Shown: in pieces, positions 1 to 5,805 of the stretch | Layout: each line of letters begins with the position of its first letter | Position numbering within the stretch: the first letter of the stretch is position 1 | Source of the DNA: DASRHD01 sp035499715 | Lineage (GTDB): Bacteria; Verrucomicrobiota; Verrucomicrobiia; Opitutales; Opitutaceae | Direction of reading: 5' to 3' | DNA: 7,470 nucleotides | Assembly: GCA_035499715.1 (NCBI GenBank) | Contig: DATJYF010000009.1 | Location: 1 to 7,470 of the forward strand | Translations under genes and position numbers: made by a program | The notes under the pieces: model-generated | What the model was told of the DNA's origin: nothing | The model's input: the letters and a program-made list of their open reading frames with translations, nothing else | The model's database searches: none

Positions 1-1502
1 CCAGACGGCAAGCTCTGATTGCGGCGAATGAATCCGCGGCGCGTTTTGGAGCGGCCCAAAATTTCACCACCGAGACCTACGCCTACCACACGGACAATGA
101 TTTCCTTTCCGTGGCGCAGAATCCGCTCTCGACCTTTGCACTCGATGTGGACACGGCAAGCTACGCGAACGTGCGGCGGTTTCTCGAGGCCGGACAGCGG
201 CCGCCACCCGATGCCGTGCGCATCGAGGAGCTGGTGAATTATTTTCCCTACGACTATGCGCCGCCGCAGACCGATTCGCCGCTGGCCGTCACGCTCGAGG
301 TCGCGGCCGCGCCCTGGGCGCCGACGCACCGGCTGGTGCGGATCGGCCTGAAGGCGCGCGACGTCGCCGCCGCGGCGCGTCCGGCGGAGAACCTGGTGTT
401 TCTCATCGACGTCTCGGGCTCGATGGACGAGCCGAACAAGCTGCCGCTGGTGAAGCAGTCGCTGCGGCTGCTGCTTGACCAGCTCAAGCCGGACGACCGT
501 GTGGCCATCGTGACCTATGCGGGCGAGTCGGGCCTGGCGCTGCCCTCGACGCCGGCCTCGCACCAGCGCGAGATCCTCGAGGCGCTCGACACGCTGGAGG
601 CCGGAGGCTCGACCAACGGCGCGCGCGGCCTCGAACTGGCCTACGACATCGCCAAGGCGAATTTCATCAAGGACGGCGTCAACCGCGTCATCCTGACCAC
701 GGACGGCGACTTCAACGTCGGCGTGACCGACGAGGGCGGCCTGACGCGGCTGGTGGAGGAGAAGGCGCGCTCGGGCGTGTCGCTGACCGCGCTCGGTTTC
801 GGCACCGGCAACTACAAGGACGCGATGTTTGAGCAGCTGGCCGACAAGGGCCACGGCAACTATGGCTACATCGACACGCCGGCCGAGGCGAAGAAGCTGC
901 TGGTCGACCAGGTCGGCGGCACGCTCGTGACCGTGGCGCGCGACGTGAAAGTCCAGGTCGAGTTCAACCCGGCGCAGGTCCAGTCGTATCGTTTGATCGG
1001 ATACGAAGACCGGGCCCTGAAGAAGGAGGATTTCAACAACGACGCCATCACGGCGGGCGATGTGGGCGCGGGGCACACGGTGACGGCGCTTTACGAGGTC
1101 GTGCCGGCGGGCGCCGAGGCCCCGGCGACGCCGGGTGTGGATGCGCTCAAATATCAGAGGCCGGAGGCCGGAGGCCGGAGGTCAGAAGTCAGAAATCAGC
1201 AGGCCAGTCCGGAGTTGCTGACGGTGAAGGTGCGCTACACTCCGCCGGAGGGCGGGCCGAGCCGGCGGATGGAGTTTCCGCTCACGGATCGCGGCGCGGC
1301 TTTTGCCGAGGCCAGCATGGATTTCAAATTTGCCGCGGCGGTGGCGGGCTTCGGCATGATTCTGCGCGACTCGCCGTACAAGGGCGGTGCGACGCTGGCC
1401 GACGTCGAGCATTGGGCCGGTGAGGGGCTGGGTGCCGATGCCGGCGGCTATCGCCACGAATTTCTCGGGCTCGTGCGGCAGGCGGAAAAGCTGGCGCCGT
1501 AA
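1..1502 (+). CDS. YfbK-like von Willebrand factor A domain protein, 5'-truncated by the window edge
   Basis: The open frame is already running at the left edge (first full codon at 3) and ends with TAA at 1500-1502, giving about 499 visible residues. The GTG at 111 is not the start: the codons before it encode family-typical sequence (TYAYHTDNDFLSVAQNPLST). Visible order: the N-terminal YfbK-type region (STFALDVDTASYANVRRFL, then PPPDAVRIEELVNYFPYDY, about 115-255); a VWA domain (about 390-930) with an intact MIDAS metal site, namely DVSGS (408-422), the Thr of GGSTNG near 612, and the Asp of TTDGD near 702; then a C-terminal region resembling DUF3520 (ELLTVKVRYTPPEGG, then DFKFAAAVAGFGMILRDSPYKGG). 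Family members are envelope or secreted proteins of poorly known function. VWA domains usually mediate metal-dependent protein binding, so a scaffold or adhesion role is inference. A signal peptide or lipobox would lie outside the window. Oddity: a heptamer-repeat insertion in the linker before the C-terminal domain, listed separately. Confidence 0.93.
   Translation, partial: RRQALIAANESAARFGAAQNFTTETYAYHTDNDFLSVAQNPLSTFALDVDTASYANVRRFLEAGQRPPPDAVRIEELVNYFPYDYAPPQTDSPLAVTLEVAAAPWAPTHRLVRIGLKARDVAAAARPAENLVFLIDVSGSMDEPNKLPLVKQSLRLLLDQLKPDDRVAIVTYAGESGLALPSTPASHQREILEALDTLEAGGSTNGARGLELAYDIAKANFIKDGVNRVILTTDGDFNVGVTDEGGLTRLVEEKARSGVSLTALGFGTGNYKDAMFEQLADKGHGNYGYIDTPAEAKKLLVDQVGGTLVTVARDVKVQVEFNPAQVQSYRLIGYEDRALKKEDFNNDAITAGDVGAGHTVTALYEVVPAGAEAPATPGVDALKYQRPEAGGRRSEVRNQQASPELLTVKVRYTPPEGGPSRRMEFPLTDRGAAFAEASMDFKFAAAVAGFGMILRDSPYKGGATLADVEHWAGEGLGADAGGYRHEFLGLVRQAEKLAP
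1151..1199 (+). repeat. 7-bp tandem repeat tract inside the VWA gene
   Basis: Seven consecutive 7-bp units can be read: ATATCAG, three perfect AGGCCGG copies, AGGTCAG, AAGTCAG and AAATCAG. After one extra base, an eighth diverged unit AGGCCAG follows at 1201-1207. The tract is in frame and encodes a charged, low-complexity linker (YQRPEAGGRRSEVRNQQ) between the VWA core and the C-terminal domain. Because 7 is not a multiple of 3, gain or loss of a single unit would shift the frame, while three units add seven residues. The repeat is direct observation; its origin (slippage, or insertion of a dispersed heptamer repeat) is inference. Confidence 0.85.
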
Positions 1503-1534
1503 AGTGCTTTTGGCGGATCGGGCCAACGGCAAAT

Positions 1535-1601
1535 TTGTAATATAATACGTTACAAATACGATGAGCCATATCTCCGATATTTGTAACGTATTATATTACA
1601 A
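1535..1601. repeat. Perfect 24-bp AT-rich inverted repeat with 19-nt centre
   Basis: The left arm (1535-1558, starting TTGTAATATAATACG) is the exact reverse complement of the right arm (1578-1601). The 19-nt centre allows a few more pairs (CG 1559-1560 with CG 1575-1576, around a bulged A). Each arm is also a dyad on its own: TTTGTAA-N9-TTACAAA at 1534-1556, and TTTGTAA-N9-TTACAA at 1580-1601. The arms are very AT-rich beside GC-rich coding DNA. The element lies in the gap between convergent genes, 32 bp after the VWA stop. It has no GC stem with a T-run, so it is not a textbook intrinsic terminator. Possibilities are a paired operator, a small mobile-element or MITE-like remnant, or a hairpin that blocks read-through in both directions. 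The symmetry is certain; the role is unknown. Confidence 0.9.
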
Positions 1602-1606
1602 GCATC

Positions 1607-1629
1607 AAAAACCCGTGAGGTTGTCGGGT
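1607..1629 (-). terminator. Weak intrinsic terminator candidate for the PEP-CTERM gene
   Basis: Read on the minus strand, ACCCG (1629-1625), a 9-nt loop and CGGGT (1615-1611) form a five-pair stem followed directly by a short T-run (complement of A1607-1611). The position, about 110 nt past the stop of the PEP-CTERM gene, suits a 3' end. The stem is short, and part of it could instead pair as GGTGC/GCACC (1627-1631 with 1637-1641), so the call is tentative. Confidence 0.4.
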
Positions 1630-1672
1630 GCCAAATGCACCGGAGGCTGCCCAAAAAGTTTTTTGTGCATTG

Positions 1673-1687
1673 TGCCCTGACAGGGCA
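1673..1687. repeat. Short perfect hairpin
   Basis: TGCCCTG and CAGGGCA form 7-bp arms around a single A. In practice it would fold with a small 3-nt loop. It abuts and slightly overlaps the larger palindrome at 1684-1733 and probably belongs to the same 3' untranslated structure of the PEP-CTERM mRNA. Confidence 0.6.
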
Positions 1688-1733
1688 AGCCGTCTCCGGC
1701 GAGCCACGGCTCGGCGAGACGCCCCGCCTTGCC
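1684..1733. repeat. Nested GC-rich REP-like palindrome just past the PEP-CTERM stop
   Basis: Three nested stems share one centre: outer GGCAAG/CTTGCC (1684-1689 with 1728-1733), middle CGTCTC/GAGACG (1691-1696 with 1716-1721) and inner CGAGCC/GGCTCG (1700-1705 with 1708-1713), separated by small internal loops. It begins four bases after the stop codon of the minus-strand gene. No T-run follows on either strand, so it is more like a repetitive extragenic palindrome or an mRNA-stabilising 3' hairpin than a terminator. Whether it recurs in the genome cannot be seen here. Confidence 0.65.
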
Positions 1734-1737
1734 GGTT

Positions 1738-3354
1738 TCATGTTTTCGAACAACCTCTAGCTTTGCGGCGCCGCAGTCCGGCGCCGACGATCGCGGCCGC
1801 GCCAAGCGACAAAAGCGCGAGTGTCGAGGGCTCGGGCACGGGCGTGAAATTGAGGAAGAGCGAATTTCCGCTGAGCGAGACCGAAAACTGGCTGGGATCG
1901 AGCGAACCGTCGTGGAAGGCCGAGGCGTCGATGTTGAAGGCGGTCGAATCGAAGCCGGTGGCATTGGAGGCCGAGACGATCTGCCAGCTGTAGCTGCTGC
2001 TCGGATTGAAGCCGCCGAGCAGGCCGGCGGCGCCCGTTTCGCTGTCATAGCTGGAGAGAGTGAGCGTGATCGGATTGCCGCTGGTGGCGGTGAGATTGAG
2101 CGTGCCGCCGCTGATCGAGACCAAATCCCAACCGGAACCGGCGGTGCCATTGGGGTCCTTGAACTTCAGGCTGACCGTGCCGCCGCCGGCCAGTTCGAGG
2201 CCGGTCGAGAACGTCAGCGTGCCGATCGTGCCGAAGGTCACCGGCGTATCGTTGATTACAAGCACCTTGGTGAAGCCGGGCGCCACGGTCAGGTTCGAGC
2301 CGATGACCGGCGTGCTGTCGGGAGCGAAGGTGCCGGTGCCGGCGAGGGTGCCCTTGGTGAGCATGAGCACATTGGTCAGGGTGGTGCCGGTGTCGACCGC
2401 GAGCGTGCCGGGCTGATCGGAATTGCCGAGGGTGACGGGGCCGGAGCCGAGAGGGCTGCCACTGGTGCCGCTGGCGATGACCGTGGCGTTGAGGATGGTG
2501 GTGCCGCCGGAGTAGACGTTGTTGCCGGAAAGCTGGACGTAGCCGCCGCCGTTAACCGTGAGCGACTGGGAGCCGCTTTCGTTGATGTCGCCGGCAATGA
2601 TCAGCGGGCTGTTGCCGTCGCCGGAGACGGAAATATCCGGGCTGGTGTCGAGCAGCACCGGCCCGGAAAGGGTGAGCGGGGCGCTGTTGTTGACGGAAAA
2701 GCTGTTGGTGATCGTCACGGCATTGTCGAGGGTGACGGCGCTGAGGGCGGAAAGCGTGCTGCTGTCGATCGTGAGCGGCCCGGTGCCGAGGGCTTCGTCG
2801 GCGTTCAGAAAAACGGTCAGGCCGCCCTGAAGCGTGGTGCCGCCGGTGTAGGTGTTGGTCGAATCAAGTCGGAGGAAACCGGTGCCGGTATTATCGCTAT
2901 TGAGGGTGAGGGCTGCGGTCCCGGGACCGGAAATGACGCCGCTTATCTGAATCGTATCTCCATAGATATCCCATTGCTGACTGGATGGTAGAGAAAAACC
3001 GATATTTGAAGAAAACGTGACATTGCCAGGAGCATCGCTCTCAAGCTTGGTTTCCAGTGTAATTGTGGTGCCGCTGGCCCCGTCAAAGGAGTAGGAATTG
3101 TTTGAAAAAAAGTGAAGAGAATCGACGTCGTAGTTTTGCTCAACGAAAGGCGTGAAGTTTGTCAGACTTGTATCGTCGAAAGTGAGGCTGGCTGGATTAC
3201 CACTTGGGGCGGGCACGCCCGAGGACCAATTGCCGACGGTATTCCAATTGTTATCGGAGCCATCGCCAAACCAGGTTAAAGCAGGCACAGTCTGCGCGCG
3301 TGCAGACAGGATCAGCACAAAAGAAAACAAGATGAGAAGCTGGACACCACGCAT
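1738..3354 (-). CDS. PEP-CTERM sorting domain protein with autotransporter-associated beta-strand repeats
   Basis: This is a 538-residue secreted surface protein. A signal peptide is visible at residues 1-20 (MRGVQLLILFSFVLILSARA, likely cut before QT). The mature N-terminus, with LTWFGDGSDNNWNTVGNW, is typical of verrucomicrobial proteins of this type. Two autotransporter-associated beta-strand repeat-like segments follow, around residues 155-190 (STNTYTGGTTLQGG) and 265-305 (GNNVYSGGTTILNA). The rest is Gly/Ser/Thr/Asn-rich, as expected of a beta-helical exoprotein. The C-terminus has the tripartite sorting signal: VPEPS at 506-510, a hydrophobic stretch at about 511-526, and RRRK at 528-531, followed by an unusually long tail (ARGCSKT). 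In known PEP-CTERM systems such tails are processed by an exosortase; none is in the window. The start is taken as ATG at 3354. TTG at 3360 is in frame, and a stop lies four codons before it, so no start further upstream is possible. No clear Shine-Dalgarno is seen. Ligand and function are unknown; a cell-surface or matrix role is inference. Confidence 0.9.
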   Translation of the reverse strand: MRGVQLLILFSFVLILSARAQTVPALTWFGDGSDNNWNTVGNWSSGVPAPSGNPASLTFDDTSLTNFTPFVEQNYDVDSLHFFSNNSYSFDGASGTTITLETKLESDAPGNVTFSSNIGFSLPSSQQWDIYGDTIQISGVISGPGTAALTLNSDNTGTGFLRLDSTNTYTGGTTLQGGLTVFLNADEALGTGPLTIDSSTLSALSAVTLDNAVTITNSFSVNNSAPLTLSGPVLLDTSPDISVSGDGNSPLIIAGDINESGSQSLTVNGGGYVQLSGNNVYSGGTTILNATVIASGTSGSPLGSGPVTLGNSDQPGTLAVDTGTTLTNVLMLTKGTLAGTGTFAPDSTPVIGSNLTVAPGFTKVLVINDTPVTFGTIGTLTFSTGLELAGGGTVSLKFKDPNGTAGSGWDLVSISGGTLNLTATSGNPITLTLSSYDSETGAAGLLGGFNPSSSYSWQIVSASNATGFDSTAFNIDASAFHDGSLDPSQFSVSLSGNSLFLNFTPVPEPSTLALLSLGAAAIVGAGLRRRKARGCSKT

Positions 3355-3372
3355 ATCCAAGCCGCGGGTCTA

Positions 3373-3415
3373 GCAACTTCCATGCAACTTATTCAAGTCG
3401 CAAATAAAATGTAAA
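3373..3415 (-). promoter_or_regulatory. Candidate promoter and direct-repeat operator upstream of the PEP-CTERM gene
   Basis: In the 64-bp AT-rich spacer, the minus strand reads TTTACA (3415-3410), 16 bp, then AATAAG (3393-3388), a loose match to -35/-10 boxes. Overlapping and following the -10 box is the direct repeat AAGTTGC-N4-AAGTTGC (3390-3384 and 3379-3373), with an 11-bp period of about one helical turn. That spacing fits a response-regulator or repressor site. The repeat is directly visible; promoter activity and regulator identity are inference. Confidence 0.35.
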
Positions 3416-3418
3416 AAA

Positions 3419-5668
3419 TCAGGCGGTAAAAGGAACGCGAGAGAGGGCGGAGGCGATATCGGCGGGCCGCACCGGCTTGCTGATATAGTCATCCATGCCG
3501 GCGGCCAGGCAGACTTCGCGGTCGCCCTGCATGGCGTTGGCGGTCATCGCGACGATGCGGAGCGGCGTGACCGTCTCGCCGCGGGAGCGGCGTTCCGCCT
3601 CCTGCGACCGGATCCGCCGCGTGGTTTCATAGCCGTCGAGCTCCGGCATCTGGCAATCCATGAAAACGACGTCGTAATGCACCGTTTCGATGACGGAAAG
3701 GACTTCGAGGCCGTTGGCGGCGACATCGGCGCGGTGCCCGAGCCGCTCGAGCTGGAGCAGGGCGACGCGCTGGTTCACGGGATTGTCTTCGGCGACGAGA
3801 ATGCGGAGTTTGCCGGCCGAAGCGGCCGGCGGCACGGCCGGGCGGCGTGGGCGCACCGGCGTGGGCGCGCGGCTGACGAGAATGCTGGCCAGCGCGTCGT
3901 GCAGCTGGCTTTGTTTGACCGGCTTGAGCAAGGTGAAGGACACGCCGGCCGCGGCCAGCTCGGCGGAGGGAATGGTGCGGCCGATGGACGAGAGGATGAG
4001 CATCTTCATGCCGTTGAGCAGCGGATCCTCGTGAATGCGGCCGGCGAGAGTGAGGCCGTCCATCCCCGGCATCTGCATGTCGAGGACGGCGGCATCGAAG
4101 GATTCGCCAACGGCGGCGGCGGCGTGAAGCTTGTCCAGCGCCTCCGGGCCGGAGGCGACGGCGGCGTGCTTGACGTGCCAGCTGGCGAGCTGGCGGGTGA
4201 AGATCTCCCGATTGGTGGCGTTGTCGTCCACGACGAGGACGCGGGCGCCGGCGACGTCGGCGGGCCGGTGGACGACCTTGGCCGTTTCGGGCTGGAGCGA
4301 GAAGGGCACGGTGAACCAGAAGGTGGCGCCGCGGCCGGGCTCGCTTTCGACGCCGATCTCGCCGCGCATGAGTTTGACGAGCTGCTTGCAGATGGCGAGG
4401 CCGAGGCCGGTGCCGCCATATTTGCGCGTGGTCGAGCCGTCGGCCTGCACGAACGGCGTGAAGAGCTTGGCCTGGGCCTCGCGCGGAATGCCGATGCCGG
4501 TGTCGGTGACGGCGAAGCGGAGCGTGATGATGCGGCCGTTTTCGGCCGACCGCGAGACGCGGACCACGACCTCGCCCCGCTCGGTGAACTTGATGGCGTT
4601 GCTGACGAGGTTGAGCAGGATCTGGCGCAGGCGGCCGGGATCGCCGCGGAGCTGGGTGGGAACGTTTTCCTCGATGAGGTAGGCGAGCTCGAGGCCTTGG
4701 TCGGAGGCTTTTTCGGCGAGCAGCTCAAGGGAGCCCTCGACCGGCTCGCGGAGGTCGAAGTCGATGGTTTCGAAGGCAAGCTGGCCGGCCTCGATCTTGG
4801 AAAAATCCAGAATGTCGTTGATGACGGTGAGGAGCGCCTCGCTGCTGGTGCGGACGGTCTCGGTGAAGCTGCGCTGCTCGGAGCTGAGGTCGGTGTCGAG
4901 CAGCAGTCCGGTCATGCCGATGATGGCATTGAGCGGGGTGCGGATCTCGTGCGACATGTTGGCGAGAAACTCCGACTTGAGGCGGACGGATTCCTTTGCG
5001 GCGGCGGCGGCATCGCGGAGCGCCTGCTCGGCTTTTTTCCGGTCGGAGATGTCGGTGGCCACGCTGAAATAGCCGGTGATGCGCTCGCGTTTGTCGCGCA
5101 AAGCCGTGATCGAAACCCAGACGGGGAGGTGCGAGCCGTCCTTGCGCACGTAGGTCCATTCGCGCTCCTCCATGGCGGTCAGGCCAGCGCGGATCTTTTC
5201 CACAAAAACGCTGAAGTCGGGTGCGAGAGTGCGGCCGAGTTCGACGGAAAGCTTGCCGGCCTGCTCGGCGAGTTCGGAGGGATGATGGAAGAGGACGGGT
5301 GTCTCGCGGCCGACGAGTTCGCCGGCGCTCCAGCCGAGCCAGCGTTCGGCGGTCGAGTTGAAGGAAAGGATGATCCCGGCGGGGTCGATGGACACGACGG
5401 CGACGTTGGCGTTGTGGAGGAGGCCGGTTTGCAGCGTGCTGATCTCGTTCAGATGCGTCTGCAGGCCGAGATGCGACCGGAACATCCAGGCGGAGAGGCC
5501 GACGAGCACGAGGCCACCGGCGCTGACGACGAGGAAGGCCTCGTGCAGGCCGCGGTCGTGGTCGGCCAGCTCCAGGTGATAAAGCAGCGCCGAGGTGCTG
5601 ACCAATGCGACTCCGACAGCGAGGAAAAAGACCACGGCCGGAAGAGTGGCTTTGACGGGCGTGCGCAT
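3419..5668 (-). CDS. Membrane hybrid histidine kinase: PAS, HisKA, HATPase, two receiver domains
   Basis: This 749-residue hybrid sensor kinase should autophosphorylate on His and pass phosphate to its own receivers and on to a phosphorelay. Two transmembrane helices (about 9-30 and 43-63) enclose only a 12-residue loop. A PAS/PAC domain follows (about 82-213), then HisKA with the H-box EFLANMSHEIRTPLN (phospho-acceptor H240). The ATPase domain has its N-box (LLNLVSNAIKF, N357), G1 box (DTGIGIP, D389) and G2 box (GGTGLGLAI, 418-426). Receiver 1 (about 475-597) has D481/D482, phospho-acceptor D530 and K582. After a Pro/Arg-rich linker, receiver 2 (about 621-745) has E627/D628, D671, T709 and K731. 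All key residues are intact. No HPt domain and no DNA-binding output are present, so a separate HPt protein and regulator are implied. ATG at 5668 has only a weak GAAG about 10 nt upstream. It lies 137 bp downstream of the cyclase stop and 64 bp upstream of the PEP-CTERM start, all on one strand. The signal sensed is unknown. Confidence 0.95.
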   Translation of the reverse strand: MRTPVKATLPAVVFFLAVGVALVSTSALLYHLELADHDRGLHEAFLVVSAGGLVLVGLSAWMFRSHLGLQTHLNEISTLQTGLLHNANVAVVSIDPAGIILSFNSTAERWLGWSAGELVGRETPVLFHHPSELAEQAGKLSVELGRTLAPDFSVFVEKIRAGLTAMEEREWTYVRKDGSHLPVWVSITALRDKRERITGYFSVATDISDRKKAEQALRDAAAAAKESVRLKSEFLANMSHEIRTPLNAIIGMTGLLLDTDLSSEQRSFTETVRTSSEALLTVINDILDFSKIEAGQLAFETIDFDLREPVEGSLELLAEKASDQGLELAYLIEENVPTQLRGDPGRLRQILLNLVSNAIKFTERGEVVVRVSRSAENGRIITLRFAVTDTGIGIPREAQAKLFTPFVQADGSTTRKYGGTGLGLAICKQLVKLMRGEIGVESEPGRGATFWFTVPFSLQPETAKVVHRPADVAGARVLVVDDNATNREIFTRQLASWHVKHAAVASGPEALDKLHAAAAVGESFDAAVLDMQMPGMDGLTLAGRIHEDPLLNGMKMLILSSIGRTIPSAELAAAGVSFTLLKPVKQSQLHDALASILVSRAPTPVRPRRPAVPPAASAGKLRILVAEDNPVNQRVALLQLERLGHRADVAANGLEVLSVIETVHYDVVFMDCQMPELDGYETTRRIRSQEAERRSRGETVTPLRIVAMTANAMQGDREVCLAAGMDDYISKPVRPADIASALSRVPFTA

Positions 5669-5673
5669 TAGAA

Positions 5674-5688
5674 ATTATCTTCGATAAT
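5674..5688. promoter_or_regulatory. Small perfect dyad just upstream of the hybrid kinase start
   Basis: ATTATC-TTC-GATAAT is a perfect 6-bp inverted repeat that ends five bases before the kinase ATG. It overlaps the weak ribosome-binding region, so it could be a short operator or an mRNA hairpin that tunes initiation. Six-bp dyads are common by chance, especially in AT-rich spacers; the functional reading is speculative. Confidence 0.3.
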
Positions 5689-5710
5689 GATTTGCATTTG
5701 GACGGCGGGT

Positions 5711-5735
5711 GCAATGCGAAGTTTTTACGCACTGC
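5711..5735. repeat. Imperfect hairpin in the cyclase-kinase spacer
   Basis: GCAATGCG (5711-5718) and CGCACTGC (5728-5735) pair over 7 of 8 positions, with the eighth an A-C mismatch on the plus strand and a G-T wobble on the minus strand. The loop holds a T5 run. It lies in the 137-bp gap between the cyclase stop and the kinase start. No T-run follows on the minus strand, so it is not a convincing terminator. The rest of this spacer (5669-5805) shows no gene and no strong promoter. Confidence 0.35.
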
Positions 5736-5805
5736 GGTTGAAGGCCTTCCAGAATATCGGCCAGTCGGGCCGGCGGTTAACTGTGAAAATGACCGGGGCG
5801 CGGTG

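Noticed and set aside
111..113. GTG as start of the VWA gene
   Set aside because: The 36 in-frame codons upstream to the window edge encode conserved YfbK-type sequence, so the gene starts outside the window.
1510..1526. TTGGC/GCCAA hairpin after the VWA stop, as a plus-strand terminator
   Set aside because: There are only five pairs and no T-run follows, so it is not supported as an intrinsic terminator.
1561..1680. 39-codon plus-strand frame starting in the loop of the AT-rich inverted repeat, with four Cys and a TATAAT about 15 bp upstream
   Set aside because: No ribosome-binding site and no -35 box are visible, it runs through several palindromes, and the peptide resembles nothing I recognise. 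Chance is the simplest reading.
1729..2991. Plus-strand open frame (420 codons) opposite the PEP-CTERM gene
   Set aside because: The translation is low-complexity and Gly/Ala/Arg/Glu-rich with no family features, while the minus strand encodes a complete signal peptide, repeats and sorting tail.
3358..3360. TTG as start of the PEP-CTERM gene
   Set aside because: It adds only two residues before an ATG that begins a normal signal peptide. It cannot be excluded, but ATG at 3354 is preferred.
3677..5671. Long plus-strand open frame (664 codons) opposite the hybrid kinase
   Set aside because: It mirrors the kinase gene, and its translation is a Gly/Ala/Glu/Asp-rich string with no domain. It is an antisense shadow caused by GC-rich codon usage.
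5740..5749. Perfect 10-bp palindrome GAAGGCCTTC in the cyclase-kinase spacer
   Set aside because: Too short, and not placed at any recognisable promoter element; expected by chance at this length scale.
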